Source of the DNA: Porticoccaceae bacterium | GTDB lineage: Bacteria; Pseudomonadota; Gammaproteobacteria; Pseudomonadales; Porticoccaceae | DNA: 8,886 bases | Assembly: GCA_028822945.1 (NCBI GenBank) | Contig: JAPKCN010000067.1 | Coordinates: forward strand, 1-8,886 | Reading direction: 5' to 3' | Shown here: positions 1-5,682 of the stretch, piece by piece | Layout of the letters: each line of letters starts with the position of its first letter | How positions within the stretch are numbered: position 1 is the first letter of the stretch | Notes under the pieces: generated by a model | Told to the model about the DNA's origin: nothing | What the model saw: only the letters and a program-made list of their open reading frames with translations | Database searches by the model: none | Made by a program: the position numbers and the translations under genes

Positions 1-150
1 AAGGCGACCACCGAGGCCCCGACCCTTGTCAACCACCAGCACGCGGTGGCCGCGGTCGACCAATTCTCTAGCCGCGCTAAGGCCTGCTAACCCAGCGCCA
101 ATCACCAAGATTTCCGTATCGCGCGAGTTATTTTTGGGTATTTGCATCAT
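1..150 (-). CDS. FAD-dependent oxidoreductase, renalase-like (N-terminal fragment, truncated by window edge)
   Basis: Only the first 50 residues lie in the window, read by reverse-complementing the left edge; the frame stays open to base 1. About 13 residues in, a beta strand (EILVIGAG) leads into the dinucleotide-binding loop GAGLAGLSAA. The second beta strand ends in VLVVDKGRGLGGRL, where the acidic D after the strand is the usual ligand of the FAD ribose and GRGLGGR is typical of the amine-oxidase/renalase-like NAD/FAD oxidoreductases (COG3380 type). Two adjacent ATGs (148-150 and 145-147) could start it. No strong Shine-Dalgarno precedes either, and an in-frame TAA at 181-183 limits any upstream extension. 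It starts 26 nt after the DUF2256 stop, so the two are probably co-transcribed. The substrate cannot be told from this fragment. The FAD-binding fold is secure; the subfamily is a judgement from the motif style. Confidence 0.85.
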   Translation of the reverse strand, partial: MMQIPKNNSRDTEILVIGAGLAGLSAARELVDRGHRVLVVDKGRGLGGRL

Positions 151-176
151 CTTATGTGCCAGGTTGATGGTGGTGA

Positions 177-317
177 TTATTTACCCCGCGCTCGAGTACG
201 GCAGCGCTGCGAGCAGTAGCGTACTTCGGGCCAGTTTTTGCGCCACTTTTTACGCCATGCAAATGGCAGATTACATACTGCGCAAGTTTTTTGCGGCAGA
301 TCCGATTTCTTACGCAT
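177..317 (-). CDS. DUF2256 family small zinc-ribbon-like protein
   Basis: A 46-residue basic protein starting MRKKSDLPQKTC, with cysteines arranged C-x2-C (residues 12 and 15) and C-x3-C (35 and 39). Between them lies FAWRKKWRKNW, the signature of DUF2256 (COG4338). The four cysteines suggest one metal, probably zinc, but this is inferred from spacing. The family has no established biochemical function that I know of. As I recall, its genes often sit beside photolyase/cryptochrome and FAD-oxidoreductase genes, which fits the flavoprotein gene 26 nt downstream. The ATG at 315-317 gives the family's usual N-terminus. An in-frame ATG three codons earlier (324-326) has a GAGG sequence 11 nt before it and could be the real start, and the frame stays open to a GTG at 363-365. 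The gene is 77 nt after the ParA stop, so it could belong to the same transcript or have its own promoter. Confidence 0.85.
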   Translation of the reverse strand: MRKKSDLPQKTCAVCNLPFAWRKKWRKNWPEVRYCSQRCRTRARGK

Positions 318-394
318 AGCACACATAGCCACTAGATCCTCGGTAAGCCTCAAGTTGCAGTTCACTGCCGACCACAGGCGTGATGGCTAGTTGA

Positions 395-1162
395 CTATAA
401 TTGAAACAGTTTTTTGGGTCTTTTTTCTAGCCGGTGGGATTGCGTGACGAGGCTCGTCAGCCACTGCGTATAAGGCTGCGCCTGGTGAAAAATAGTTCTG
501 ATATTTTCGTCGTTGCGCTGCGCACGAAAAGCTCGGCGAAAGGCCGGCGAATAATATAGTGGTTTGCCGAGGTAGACTTGCTCTTTAGCTAGAGCGTGGC
601 GCAGTTCGTTAAATTCTTCACGGCTATCGACCAGATTAGGCAGTACCACCAGCGCCGGTGGTGGTGAGGTATGACGGCTTTCATGGCTATTAAAAAGATC
701 ATGCAAGCCGGCCAAGTACTTCTTAGTAGCGAAGATGTCGGCATCGCTGACTGAGGTTGGAATAAGCATGATGTCGCATTGAAACAAGAACGAACTGCGG
801 CCTGGATCAGTGCCCGCTGCACTGTCGAGAACAACAAATCGCTTTTTGAACTGGTTGTTACGCTCGGCATCTATCGTTCTGATAATATTTTCATTGTCCG
901 GTGCGCCGTCAGAAAAATTTAACCGGGCGTCGTTAATTACCGAAAAACGCATGTCGCAGAATCGTCGCAAAGAATCGCTGCTGGTCGCCTGAGGGTCGAG
1001 GTCGATCAACTTCACGCTGGCGTCTTGATGGCGCGTCGCTAGTCCCAGGCCCATTAAAAGCGCCAAGGTACTCTTGCCCACTCCACCTTTGGAGTTAGCA
1101 AAAATTACCGTTTTCGGTCGAGCGGCGGATCTTGCTCCTGAGCCGGATAGCAAATTGCTCAA
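395..1162 (-). CDS. ParA/MinD-superfamily ATPase (orphan, next to bactofilin)
   Basis: A 255-residue deviant-Walker ATPase. The Walker A is SKGGVGKST (residues 24-32), with both the signature lysine K25 and the phosphate-loop lysine K30. The A' motif is LIDLDPQAT (52-60) and the Walker B-like strand is FVVLDSAAG (109-116). The length is normal for a stand-alone ParA; there is no N-terminal helix-turn-helix of the type in plasmid P1 ParA. ParA proteins dimerise on ATP, bind DNA non-specifically and position cargo (plasmid, chromosome or protein clusters). There is no ParB-like gene beside it, so this is an orphan ATPase. Its immediate upstream neighbour, 29 nt away on the same strand, is a bactofilin, which suggests joint function in subcellular positioning. 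The start is TTG at 1160-1162, chosen because GAGGA (1169-1173) sits 6 nt before it. A run of seven Ts abuts the start, and an out-of-frame ATG lies at 1177-1179. Family assignment is very secure; the cargo is unknown. Confidence 0.93.
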   Translation of the reverse strand: MSNLLSGSGARSAARPKTVIFANSKGGVGKSTLALLMGLGLATRHQDASVKLIDLDPQATSSDSLRRFCDMRFSVINDARLNFSDGAPDNENIIRTIDAERNNQFKKRFVVLDSAAGTDPGRSSFLFQCDIMLIPTSVSDADIFATKKYLAGLHDLFNSHESRHTSPPPALVVLPNLVDSREEFNELRHALAKEQVYLGKPLYYSPAFRRAFRAQRNDENIRTIFHQAQPYTQWLTSLVTQSHRLEKRPKKLFQL

Positions 1163-1168
1163 AAAAAG

Positions 1169-1173
1169 TCCTC
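1169..1173 (-). promoter_or_regulatory. Ribosome binding site deciding the TTG start of the ParA-like gene
   Basis: On the minus strand GAGGA lies 6 nt before TTG at 1160-1162, an ideal spacing. No ATG occurs in frame nearby, so this site is the reason for accepting a TTG start. Confidence 0.7.
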
Positions 1174-1191
1174 GGTCATGGTAAAAGTAAT

Positions 1192-1617
1192 TTAGATTTC
1201 TAGCTGTTCGCTATCGGTATCCATAGTCAAGCCAGATTTAAAGGCTTCCAATCGGCTTGAAACCTCGGGTGCCGCAACGCCTTGATCCCAATCTGTGGTG
1301 ATCTCGCCGATGAGTTTTGCGCCCTCTTCGGTCTCAATTGATCCGTACTGAATTTTCCCGCGAATGCGGCCCGAGGCACAGACGGTAAGCTTGCCAGTCA
1401 GCGATAAGGTGTCTTCTACGGTGCCTTCGATAGTCGCAGTCTCCCCTGATATATCACCTTGCACAATACCGTCGACACCAACAATCAGGTGTTTAACTGA
1501 GACTTTTCCGACGATTTTTCCGTCGATTCGGGCGGTGCCGTCGATGGCCAGTGAAGCACCCTCCAAATGGGTCTGCGGTCCTACATAAAACTCAAAATCT
1601 TTGTCGTATTCACTCAC
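1192..1617 (-). CDS. Bactofilin (polymer-forming cytoskeletal protein, DUF583)
   Basis: A 141-residue protein of classic bactofilin build. A short polar N-terminal tail (about 1-15) is followed by a beta-helix core of about 90 residues made of short repeating strands with regular small and hydrophobic residues. Examples are IDGTARIDGKIVGKVSV, LIVGVDGIVQGDISGE, ATIEGTVEDTLSLTGKL and GRIRGKIQYGSIETEEGAKL. A polar acidic C-terminal tail follows (about 108-141). Bactofilins assemble into nucleotide-independent filaments that scaffold cell-wall enzymes, stalks or polar complexes, usually at the inner face of the cytoplasmic membrane. No transmembrane segment is visible. The start is GTG at 1615-1617, supported by GGAGGA 7 nt upstream. 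It precedes the ParA-like ATPase by 29 nt and probably shares its mRNA. Many bactofilin genes sit beside an M23 peptidase; here none is adjacent on either side. A candidate promoter lies about 110 nt upstream. Confidence 0.93.
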   Translation of the reverse strand: MSEYDKDFEFYVGPQTHLEGASLAIDGTARIDGKIVGKVSVKHLIVGVDGIVQGDISGETATIEGTVEDTLSLTGKLTVCASGRIRGKIQYGSIETEEGAKLIGEITTDWDQGVAAPEVSSRLEAFKSGLTMDTDSEQLEI

Positions 1618-1624
1618 TAAAAAA

Positions 1625-1630
1625 TCCTCC
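1625..1630 (-). promoter_or_regulatory. Ribosome binding site deciding the GTG start of bactofilin
   Basis: On the minus strand GGAGGA is 7 nt before the GTG at 1615-1617. This near-perfect Shine-Dalgarno fixes the start at GTG; no in-frame ATG competes close by. Confidence 0.75.
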
Positions 1631-1730
1631 AGTGTGTTATCTAAGCCCTTCTCAAGCCATTTCTTGGCCGAATTGCACGAGCGTTTCCGGCGCTCTGGAC
1701 AAAATTTTACTCAAGTCTATGAGCGAGCGA

Positions 1731-1754
1731 CAGATTTTAGCATAACAAAATCTG
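1731..1754 (-). promoter_or_regulatory. Candidate extended -10 promoter embedded in a perfect inverted repeat, upstream of bactofilin-parA
   Basis: On the minus strand TGCTAAAAT (1734-1742) matches the extended -10 form TGnTATAAT with one mismatch. A recognisable -35 is weak, as is usual for extended -10 promoters. The -10 lies inside a perfect 8-bp inverted repeat: CAGATTTT (1731-1738) and AAAATCTG (1747-1754), separated by 8 nt. A dimeric regulator bound here would block the promoter. The predicted transcript start would be about 110 nt before the bactofilin GTG. There is no T-run after the repeat in either direction, which argues against an intrinsic terminator. Its placement between the PA4642-family gene and bactofilin suggests that bactofilin-parA is a separate transcription unit from gatCAB. 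This is pattern reading only; no expression data. Confidence 0.45.
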
Positions 1755-1849
1755 ACTGTGCTTAATTATTAACTCTTTGTATCTGCGCCGCTCGCGGCAA
1801 GCAAATTTTTCAAGTCCACGTCACGTTTTTTGGGCCATAGCTGCGTCGC

Positions 1850-2158
1850 TCACACTGCTGATACCATTGCACCATGCGCGCTGAGGCTTGAGGCGTAAGG
1901 CTGGCCAAGTCGATGTTTGAGGATAATCTGTAGCAGGGTTTTGCCGTCGCTACTCAATGCTTCAACGCGATACCCCGCGGCGCAAAAAAAGTCCATAAAA
2001 GTATCAAAATTTTCGATGTTCATACTGCGGTAGGCTCTCTCCATCATATGAAAATCCCTGTCGATACCGATCGGCGGTTGCAGTTGCAAAAAGCTCCGTA
2101 CTCGTTGGTCGTCAAATACTTCGCCGAGAACCTTTTGCTTATCTTTTTTTGCACTCAT
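1850..2158 (-). CDS. PA4642 family protein (conserved small protein, function unknown)
   Basis: A 102-residue protein beginning MSAKKDKQKVLGEVFDD. It contains the blocks VRSFLQLQPPIGIDRDFHMMERAYRSM (about 20-46) and FDTFMDFFCAAGYRVEALSSDGKTLLQII (about 51-79), which I recognise as the PA4642 family of Pseudomonas and relatives. It is predicted mainly helical and cytosolic, with no signal peptide or membrane segment. No biochemical role is known to me; the repeating hydrophobic pattern resembles an ankyrin-like or helical hairpin fold, but that is only an impression. The start is the ATG at 2156-2158, which is 7 nt after the gatB stop with AGGG 5 nt before it; the frame runs nine codons further up to a TTG inside gatB, which is less likely. 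The tight spacing means co-transcription with gatCAB. The last residues (about 91-102) are low in family-like features. Confidence 0.85.
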   Translation of the reverse strand: MSAKKDKQKVLGEVFDDQRVRSFLQLQPPIGIDRDFHMMERAYRSMNIENFDTFMDFFCAAGYRVEALSSDGKTLLQIILKHRLGQPYASSLSAHGAMVSAV

Positions 2159-2165
2159 GGATGCC

Positions 2166-3638
2166 CTATTCTCCGCTAGCTTCAATCATACTGGCGAGCT
2201 TTTGTAGCAAAATTTGGTTGACTTGCTGGGGGTTGGCTTGACCCCTAGAGGCCTGCATGATTTGGCCCATAAAGCCGCCGAGTTTTTTCTTTCGGCGGTT
2301 TTCTTCTGTCGCTAGGTAATCGTCTACCATCGCAGGGTTCTTGCTCAGTACGTCGGTTACCATCTGCTCTAGTGCGCCGCTATCTGAGACCTGTTGCAGA
2401 CCTCGCTGGCGAATGATCTGGTCGACCTCTCCGGCGCCTGACCAAATACTGTCAAATACTTGCTTCGCCATTTTTCCGGAAATAGTCTGATCCGATATAC
2501 GCTGGATTAAAATACCTAATTGCCCGGCGTCAATAGGGCTATTGTCGAGTTCTAAGTCCTCGCTATTGAGGCGCCCAATCAGTTCCCCAGTGATCCAGTT
2601 CGCGGCGGCTTGGGGGTTGTCACATTGTTTCGCAACGCTTTCAAAATAGCTCGTCAGGTCGATATCGTTGGCGAGTATCTGCGCGTCTTGTTGCGAGAGG
2701 GCGAACTGCTCGACTAGGCGCGTTGTTCGCGCCTCTGGAAGTTCCGGTAGGGATTTGCGCAGTCTTTGTAGGCGCTCTTCGGTAACCAAAACTGGCAGCA
2801 GATCGGGGCACGCAAAATAGCGGTAGTCATTGGCCTCCTCCTTGCTGCGCATCGAGCGGGCGATCTTGGTATCGCCGTTATAAAGACGGGTTTCCTGAAC
2901 AATTTTACCACCATCTTCGAGGACATCGATCTGGCGATCAACTTCGCGAATAATCGCTTCCTCCATGAATTTAAACGAGTTGAGATTTTTCGTCTCGGTA
3001 CGGGTGCCGAGTGTCTCGCTACCTCGAGGACGCACTGAGACATTCACATCAAAGCGCAGCGAACCCTCGGCCATACGGCCATCGCAAATGCCTAATGAGG
3101 TCACCAATGCATGCAGTTTTTTGGCGAAGGTAACCGCTTCTATGGCATTCGACAAATCCGGTTCGGTGACAATTTCTATCAGTGGCGTGCCTGCTCGGTT
3201 GAGATCGATAGCCGAGTGTTGGCTACTAAAATTTCCCTCGTGGAGAGATTTTCCGGCATCCTCCTCGAGGTGAGCGTGGTGAATTCGCACCACTTTATTG
3301 TCGCCATTGGGAGTTTCGATAGTTACGCGGCCGGCGCCAACGATCGGTTTTTCTAACTGCGTGGTCTGGTAGCCTTTAGGTAGGTCGGGGTAAAAATAAT
3401 TTTTTCGCTCAAATACTGATACCTCTGGAATATCGGCATCGATCGCCAGTCCGAACATCAGAGCAAAATCTACGGCTTGGCTATTCAGTACCGGAAGTGT
3501 GCCAGGCATGGCTAGGTCGATGGCACACGCTTGGCTGTTGGCGGGCGCGCCGAACCGGGTGCTGGCACCGGAAAAGATTTTTGTCGCGGTGGCAAGTTGA
3601 ACATGAATTTCTAGGCCGATGACCGTTTCCCATTGCAT
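2166..3638 (-). CDS. gatB: Aspartyl/glutamyl-tRNA(Asn/Gln) amidotransferase subunit B
   Basis: A 490-residue protein of normal length. GatB recognises the misacylated tRNA and activates the Asp or Glu side chain with ATP, then uses ammonia channelled from GatA to make Asn-tRNA(Asn) or Gln-tRNA(Gln). Conserved blocks in order: ETVIGLEIHVQL (4-15), the YFYPDLPKGYQ motif (81-91), HLEEDAGKS (123-131), DLNRAGTPLIEIVTEPD (145-161), EGSLRFDVNVS (191-201), RTETKNLNS (213-221) and ANDYRYF (269-275). The C-terminus is the helical YqeY-like tail that contacts tRNA, ending in a GFMGQIMQASRGQANPQ block. The segment after DYRYF reads ACPDL, where family members usually have P-D/E-PDL. ATG at 3636-3638 shares its A with the gatA TGA (TGATG), indicating translational coupling. 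If the organism lacks AsnRS, as many Pseudomonas do, the main product would be Asn-tRNA; this is inference. Confidence 0.97.
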   Translation of the reverse strand: MQWETVIGLEIHVQLATATKIFSGASTRFGAPANSQACAIDLAMPGTLPVLNSQAVDFALMFGLAIDADIPEVSVFERKNYFYPDLPKGYQTTQLEKPIVGAGRVTIETPNGDNKVVRIHHAHLEEDAGKSLHEGNFSSQHSAIDLNRAGTPLIEIVTEPDLSNAIEAVTFAKKLHALVTSLGICDGRMAEGSLRFDVNVSVRPRGSETLGTRTETKNLNSFKFMEEAIIREVDRQIDVLEDGGKIVQETRLYNGDTKIARSMRSKEEANDYRYFACPDLLPVLVTEERLQRLRKSLPELPEARTTRLVEQFALSQQDAQILANDIDLTSYFESVAKQCDNPQAAANWITGELIGRLNSEDLELDNSPIDAGQLGILIQRISDQTISGKMAKQVFDSIWSGAGEVDQIIRQRGLQQVSDSGALEQMVTDVLSKNPAMVDDYLATEENRRKKKLGGFMGQIMQASRGQANPQQVNQILLQKLASMIEASGE

Positions 3639-5092
3639 CAGTCAAGTCCCTCCGGGTGCTGTGTATGCCAGTTGCTAACCCGCTGCAATTGATGGGCAAC
3701 ATTTAATATCGATGCCTCGTCAAAGTAATTGCCGATCAACTGCAAGCCGACCGGATTACCTTCGACCAATCCACAGGGTATAGACATTCCCGGTAGTCCC
3801 GCTAGGTTAGTCGCGATGGTGTAGATGTCCTCTAAATACATAGCCACCGGGTCATCGCCTTTGGCGCCAAATTTAAATGCTGGGGATGGGCAGGTCGGTC
3901 CCATGATGACGTCTACCTGCGTAAAAGCTTCGACAAAATCCTGTCGAATCAGCTGCCGAACTTGCTGGGCTTTGCGGTAGTAGGCGTCATAGTAACCGGC
4001 TGACAGGCAATAGCTGCCGATCAAGATGCGCCTCTGTACTTCTTCGCCAAAGCCCTCCGCTCGGCTACGGCGGTACATATCCTCTAGGTCTTCGGGGTCT
4101 GCGCAGCGATGACCGTAGCGTACGCCATCAAAGCGCGATAGGTTTGCCGACGCCTCGGCGGGGGCTATTACGTAGTAGGCGGGCACCGATAGGTGGCTGT
4201 TGGGCAGGCTGATGTCGATTAACTCTGCGCCTAGATCACGCAATGTCGACAGTGAGGACATAACAGCCGCCTCAACCCCAGGATTGAGGCCGGACAAAAA
4301 ATACTCTTTGGGAATGCCGATTTTTACGCCCGCAACGGAATTGTTGAGTGTCGCTCGGTAGTTTGGTACTGAGCGTTCGACACTGGTGGAATCGCGAGGG
4401 TCGTAGCTGGCCATAGCCTGAAGAAGGATGGCGCAGTCCTCGGCGGATCCGGCGATTGGCCCAGCCTGGTCCAAGCTCGAGGCAAAGGCAATCATGCCCC
4501 AGCGCGAGATTCTGCCGTAAGTCGGTTTGAGTCCACTGACGCCGCACAGCGCTGCCGGTTGTCGGATCGACCCGCCGGTGTCTGTGGCGGTAGCTGCGGG
4601 TGCCATTCGCGAAGCCACCGCAGCAGCCGAGCCACCCGACGAACCGCCGGGTACCCGGCTAATATCCCAAGGATTTTTCACCGGCCCGTAAAAGCTCGTC
4701 TCGTTCGAAGAACCCATGGCGAATTCATCCATATTAGTCTTGCCGAGCATAATCGCGCCTGCGCTAGCAAGGTTTTCGACCACCGCCGCGTTGTAGGGTG
4801 GTACAAAGCTGTCGAGCATTTTTGAGCCGCAACTGGTCCGCACCCCCTGAGTACAAAAAATATCTTTATGCAGAACTGGAATGCCGCAAAGATCGCCGCC
4901 GATGCCGCTGGATAATTGTTTGTCAGCATGCGTGGCAGCCGCCAGGGCACTGTTTTCAGTCACCGTGATCAGGGCATTGTATAGTGGATTGAGTGCGGCG
5001 ATACGGCGCAAGAAATACTCTGTGAGTTCGCGGCTAGAAAACGCTTTGGAGCGCAGTCCTTCGCCGAGCTCGGCGATCGAAAGTTTGTACAT
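3638..5092 (-). CDS. gatA: Aspartyl/glutamyl-tRNA(Asn/Gln) amidotransferase subunit A
   Basis: A 484-residue amidase-signature protein, the glutaminase of the GatCAB complex. It releases ammonia from glutamine and passes it to GatB. The catalytic Ser-cis-Ser-Lys triad is complete: K76 in VLHKDIF, S151 in the glycine-serine loop PGGSSGGS (148-155), and S175 in DTGGSIRQPA (171-180). These keep the spacing (75 and 24 residues) that I recall for Staphylococcus aureus GatA. Other family blocks are GKTNMDEFAMGSSNE (117-131), GLKPTYGRISRWG (187-199) and GPTCPSPAF near residue 400. The ATG at 5090-5092 is 11 nt after the gatC stop; only a weak purine stretch precedes it, so coupling to gatC is likely. 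The stop overlaps the gatB start by one base. No truncation or frameshift is seen. Confidence 0.98.
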   Translation of the reverse strand: MYKLSIAELGEGLRSKAFSSRELTEYFLRRIAALNPLYNALITVTENSALAAATHADKQLSSGIGGDLCGIPVLHKDIFCTQGVRTSCGSKMLDSFVPPYNAAVVENLASAGAIMLGKTNMDEFAMGSSNETSFYGPVKNPWDISRVPGGSSGGSAAAVASRMAPAATATDTGGSIRQPAALCGVSGLKPTYGRISRWGMIAFASSLDQAGPIAGSAEDCAILLQAMASYDPRDSTSVERSVPNYRATLNNSVAGVKIGIPKEYFLSGLNPGVEAAVMSSLSTLRDLGAELIDISLPNSHLSVPAYYVIAPAEASANLSRFDGVRYGHRCADPEDLEDMYRRSRAEGFGEEVQRRILIGSYCLSAGYYDAYYRKAQQVRQLIRQDFVEAFTQVDVIMGPTCPSPAFKFGAKGDDPVAMYLEDIYTIATNLAGLPGMSIPCGLVEGNPVGLQLIGNYFDEASILNVAHQLQRVSNWHTQHPEGLD

Positions 5093-5103
5093 ATCAGCTA
5101 CTC

Positions 5104-5391
5104 TTACTCGATCACTTTGGGCACCAGATAGAGGCCATCGTGTATATTTTCGCTGAGCTTTTGAAAGGCTTCCTGGTGGTTGGGTTCGCTGATAATGTCA
5201 TCTCGAAGCAGTTGCGTCGTTTGCAGCGGGTGCGCCATGGGTTCAACGCCTAAAGTATCGGCTGCCTGCAGTTTATCGACGAGGTCGAGCACACTGCTAA
5301 AGCGCTCGCTAACGGCCTCTAGGGTTGCGTCATCAATCGCAATCCTCGACAGTGTTGCGAGTTTTTGAATTTGGTCTTTGTCGAGGCTCAT
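5104..5391 (-). CDS. gatC: Aspartyl/glutamyl-tRNA(Asn/Gln) amidotransferase subunit C
   Basis: A 95-residue protein (MSLDKDQIQKLATLSRIAID...) of normal GatC length. GatC is a small adaptor that wraps round GatA and tethers it to GatB, and has no catalytic residues. Recognisable features are the N-terminal helix KLATLSRI, the central VLDLVDKLQAADTLGVEPMAHPL block and the C-terminal DGLYLVPKVIE. The C-terminal LVPKVIE is the usual GatC ending that inserts near the GatA active site. The ATG at 5389-5391 gives the normal family N-terminus; the frame could extend six codons to a TTG at 5407-5409, which is less plausible. It is the first gene of the gatCAB transcription unit and faces mreB across a 291-nt divergent region. 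Confidence 0.96.
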   Translation of the reverse strand: MSLDKDQIQKLATLSRIAIDDATLEAVSERFSSVLDLVDKLQAADTLGVEPMAHPLQTTQLLRDDIISEPNHQEAFQKLSENIHDGLYLVPKVIE

Positions 5392-5571
5392 GGTACTGTC
5401 CGTGGGCAAAAAATGGGTCTTTTTACAAACGCGCTAACGGTATCACAGATGGTAGCTTTAGGTTAAGTGCCTATGGTCGCTGTCGGCCAAATATTTGTCG
5501 AATTTACACTGCTGCCGGCCGGTTGGGCGAACTTTGGTGCGTAAATCGCATTAATTACGTGAAAAATCGAC

Positions 5572-5601
5572 CATATAGCGACGCGGTACTTGCCCTGCCA
5601 G
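5572..5601 (-). promoter_or_regulatory. Weak candidate promoter for gatCAB
   Basis: On the minus strand CTGGCA (5596-5601) and TATATG (5572-5577) are separated by 18 nt, each matching four of six consensus bases. It would give a leader of about 175 nt before gatC and overlaps the candidate mreB promoter. No better candidate was seen nearer gatC. Confidence 0.22.
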
Positions 5602-5631
5602 TTCCTCGCTGTTATCTTCCTTTGATATATT
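5590..5631 (+). promoter_or_regulatory. Candidate promoter(s) for mreBCD-maf
   Basis: Two overlapping sigma-70-like candidates lie here. The first is TTGCCC (5590-5595) and TATCTT (5613-5618), 17 nt apart, four of six matches each. The second is an extended -10, TG-A-TATATT (5623-5631), five of six matches with the TG extension but a poor -35. The second would start transcription near 5638, about 45 nt before the mreB ATG, and AAGGG (5668-5672) lies 10 nt before that ATG. Neither has been tested. Confidence 0.42.
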
Positions 5632-5682
5632 ATGTGCGGTTAATGTAGCGCGTTCAAACATCAGTATAAGGGCTGATTTTTC

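Larger units (their letters stand above)
5392..5682. promoter_or_regulatory. Divergent gatCAB / mreBCD intergenic regulatory region
   Basis: This 291-nt stretch separates two divergent operons and must hold both promoters. No convincing gene lies in it; an open frame reaching in from 5325 has no family features. Candidate promoter elements cluster at the mreB-proximal end (5572-5633). A CCGGCCGG palindrome is at 5516-5523, and short 5-bp arms CGTAA/TTACG lie at 5540-5559. I found no riboswitch-like structure by eye. Confidence 0.6.

Noticed and set aside
26..319. 97-codon plus-strand open frame at the left edge
   Set aside because: Antisense to both the DUF2256 gene and the FAD oxidoreductase N-terminus, which carry clear family motifs.
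1679..1695. GAGCG/CGCTC short hairpin in the bactofilin leader
   Set aside because: Five-base arms with a seven-base loop are expected by chance; no conserved riboswitch features around it.
1787..1798. GCCGC-TC-GCGGC hairpin followed on the plus strand by AAATTTTT, possible intrinsic terminator
   Set aside because: The T-run follows on the plus strand only, whereas the flanking genes are on the minus strand; the 2-nt loop is too tight and the T-run is offset by several bases.
2158..2185. Longer PA4642-family start at TTG 2183-2185 inside gatB
   Set aside because: Adds nine residues not typical of the family and ignores the better ATG with AGGG 5 nt upstream.
5325..5648. 107-codon plus-strand open frame crossing the gatC start and the divergent region
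   Set aside because: No recognisable domain, erratic composition, overlaps gatC antisense and the mreB promoter region; no ribosome binding site seen.
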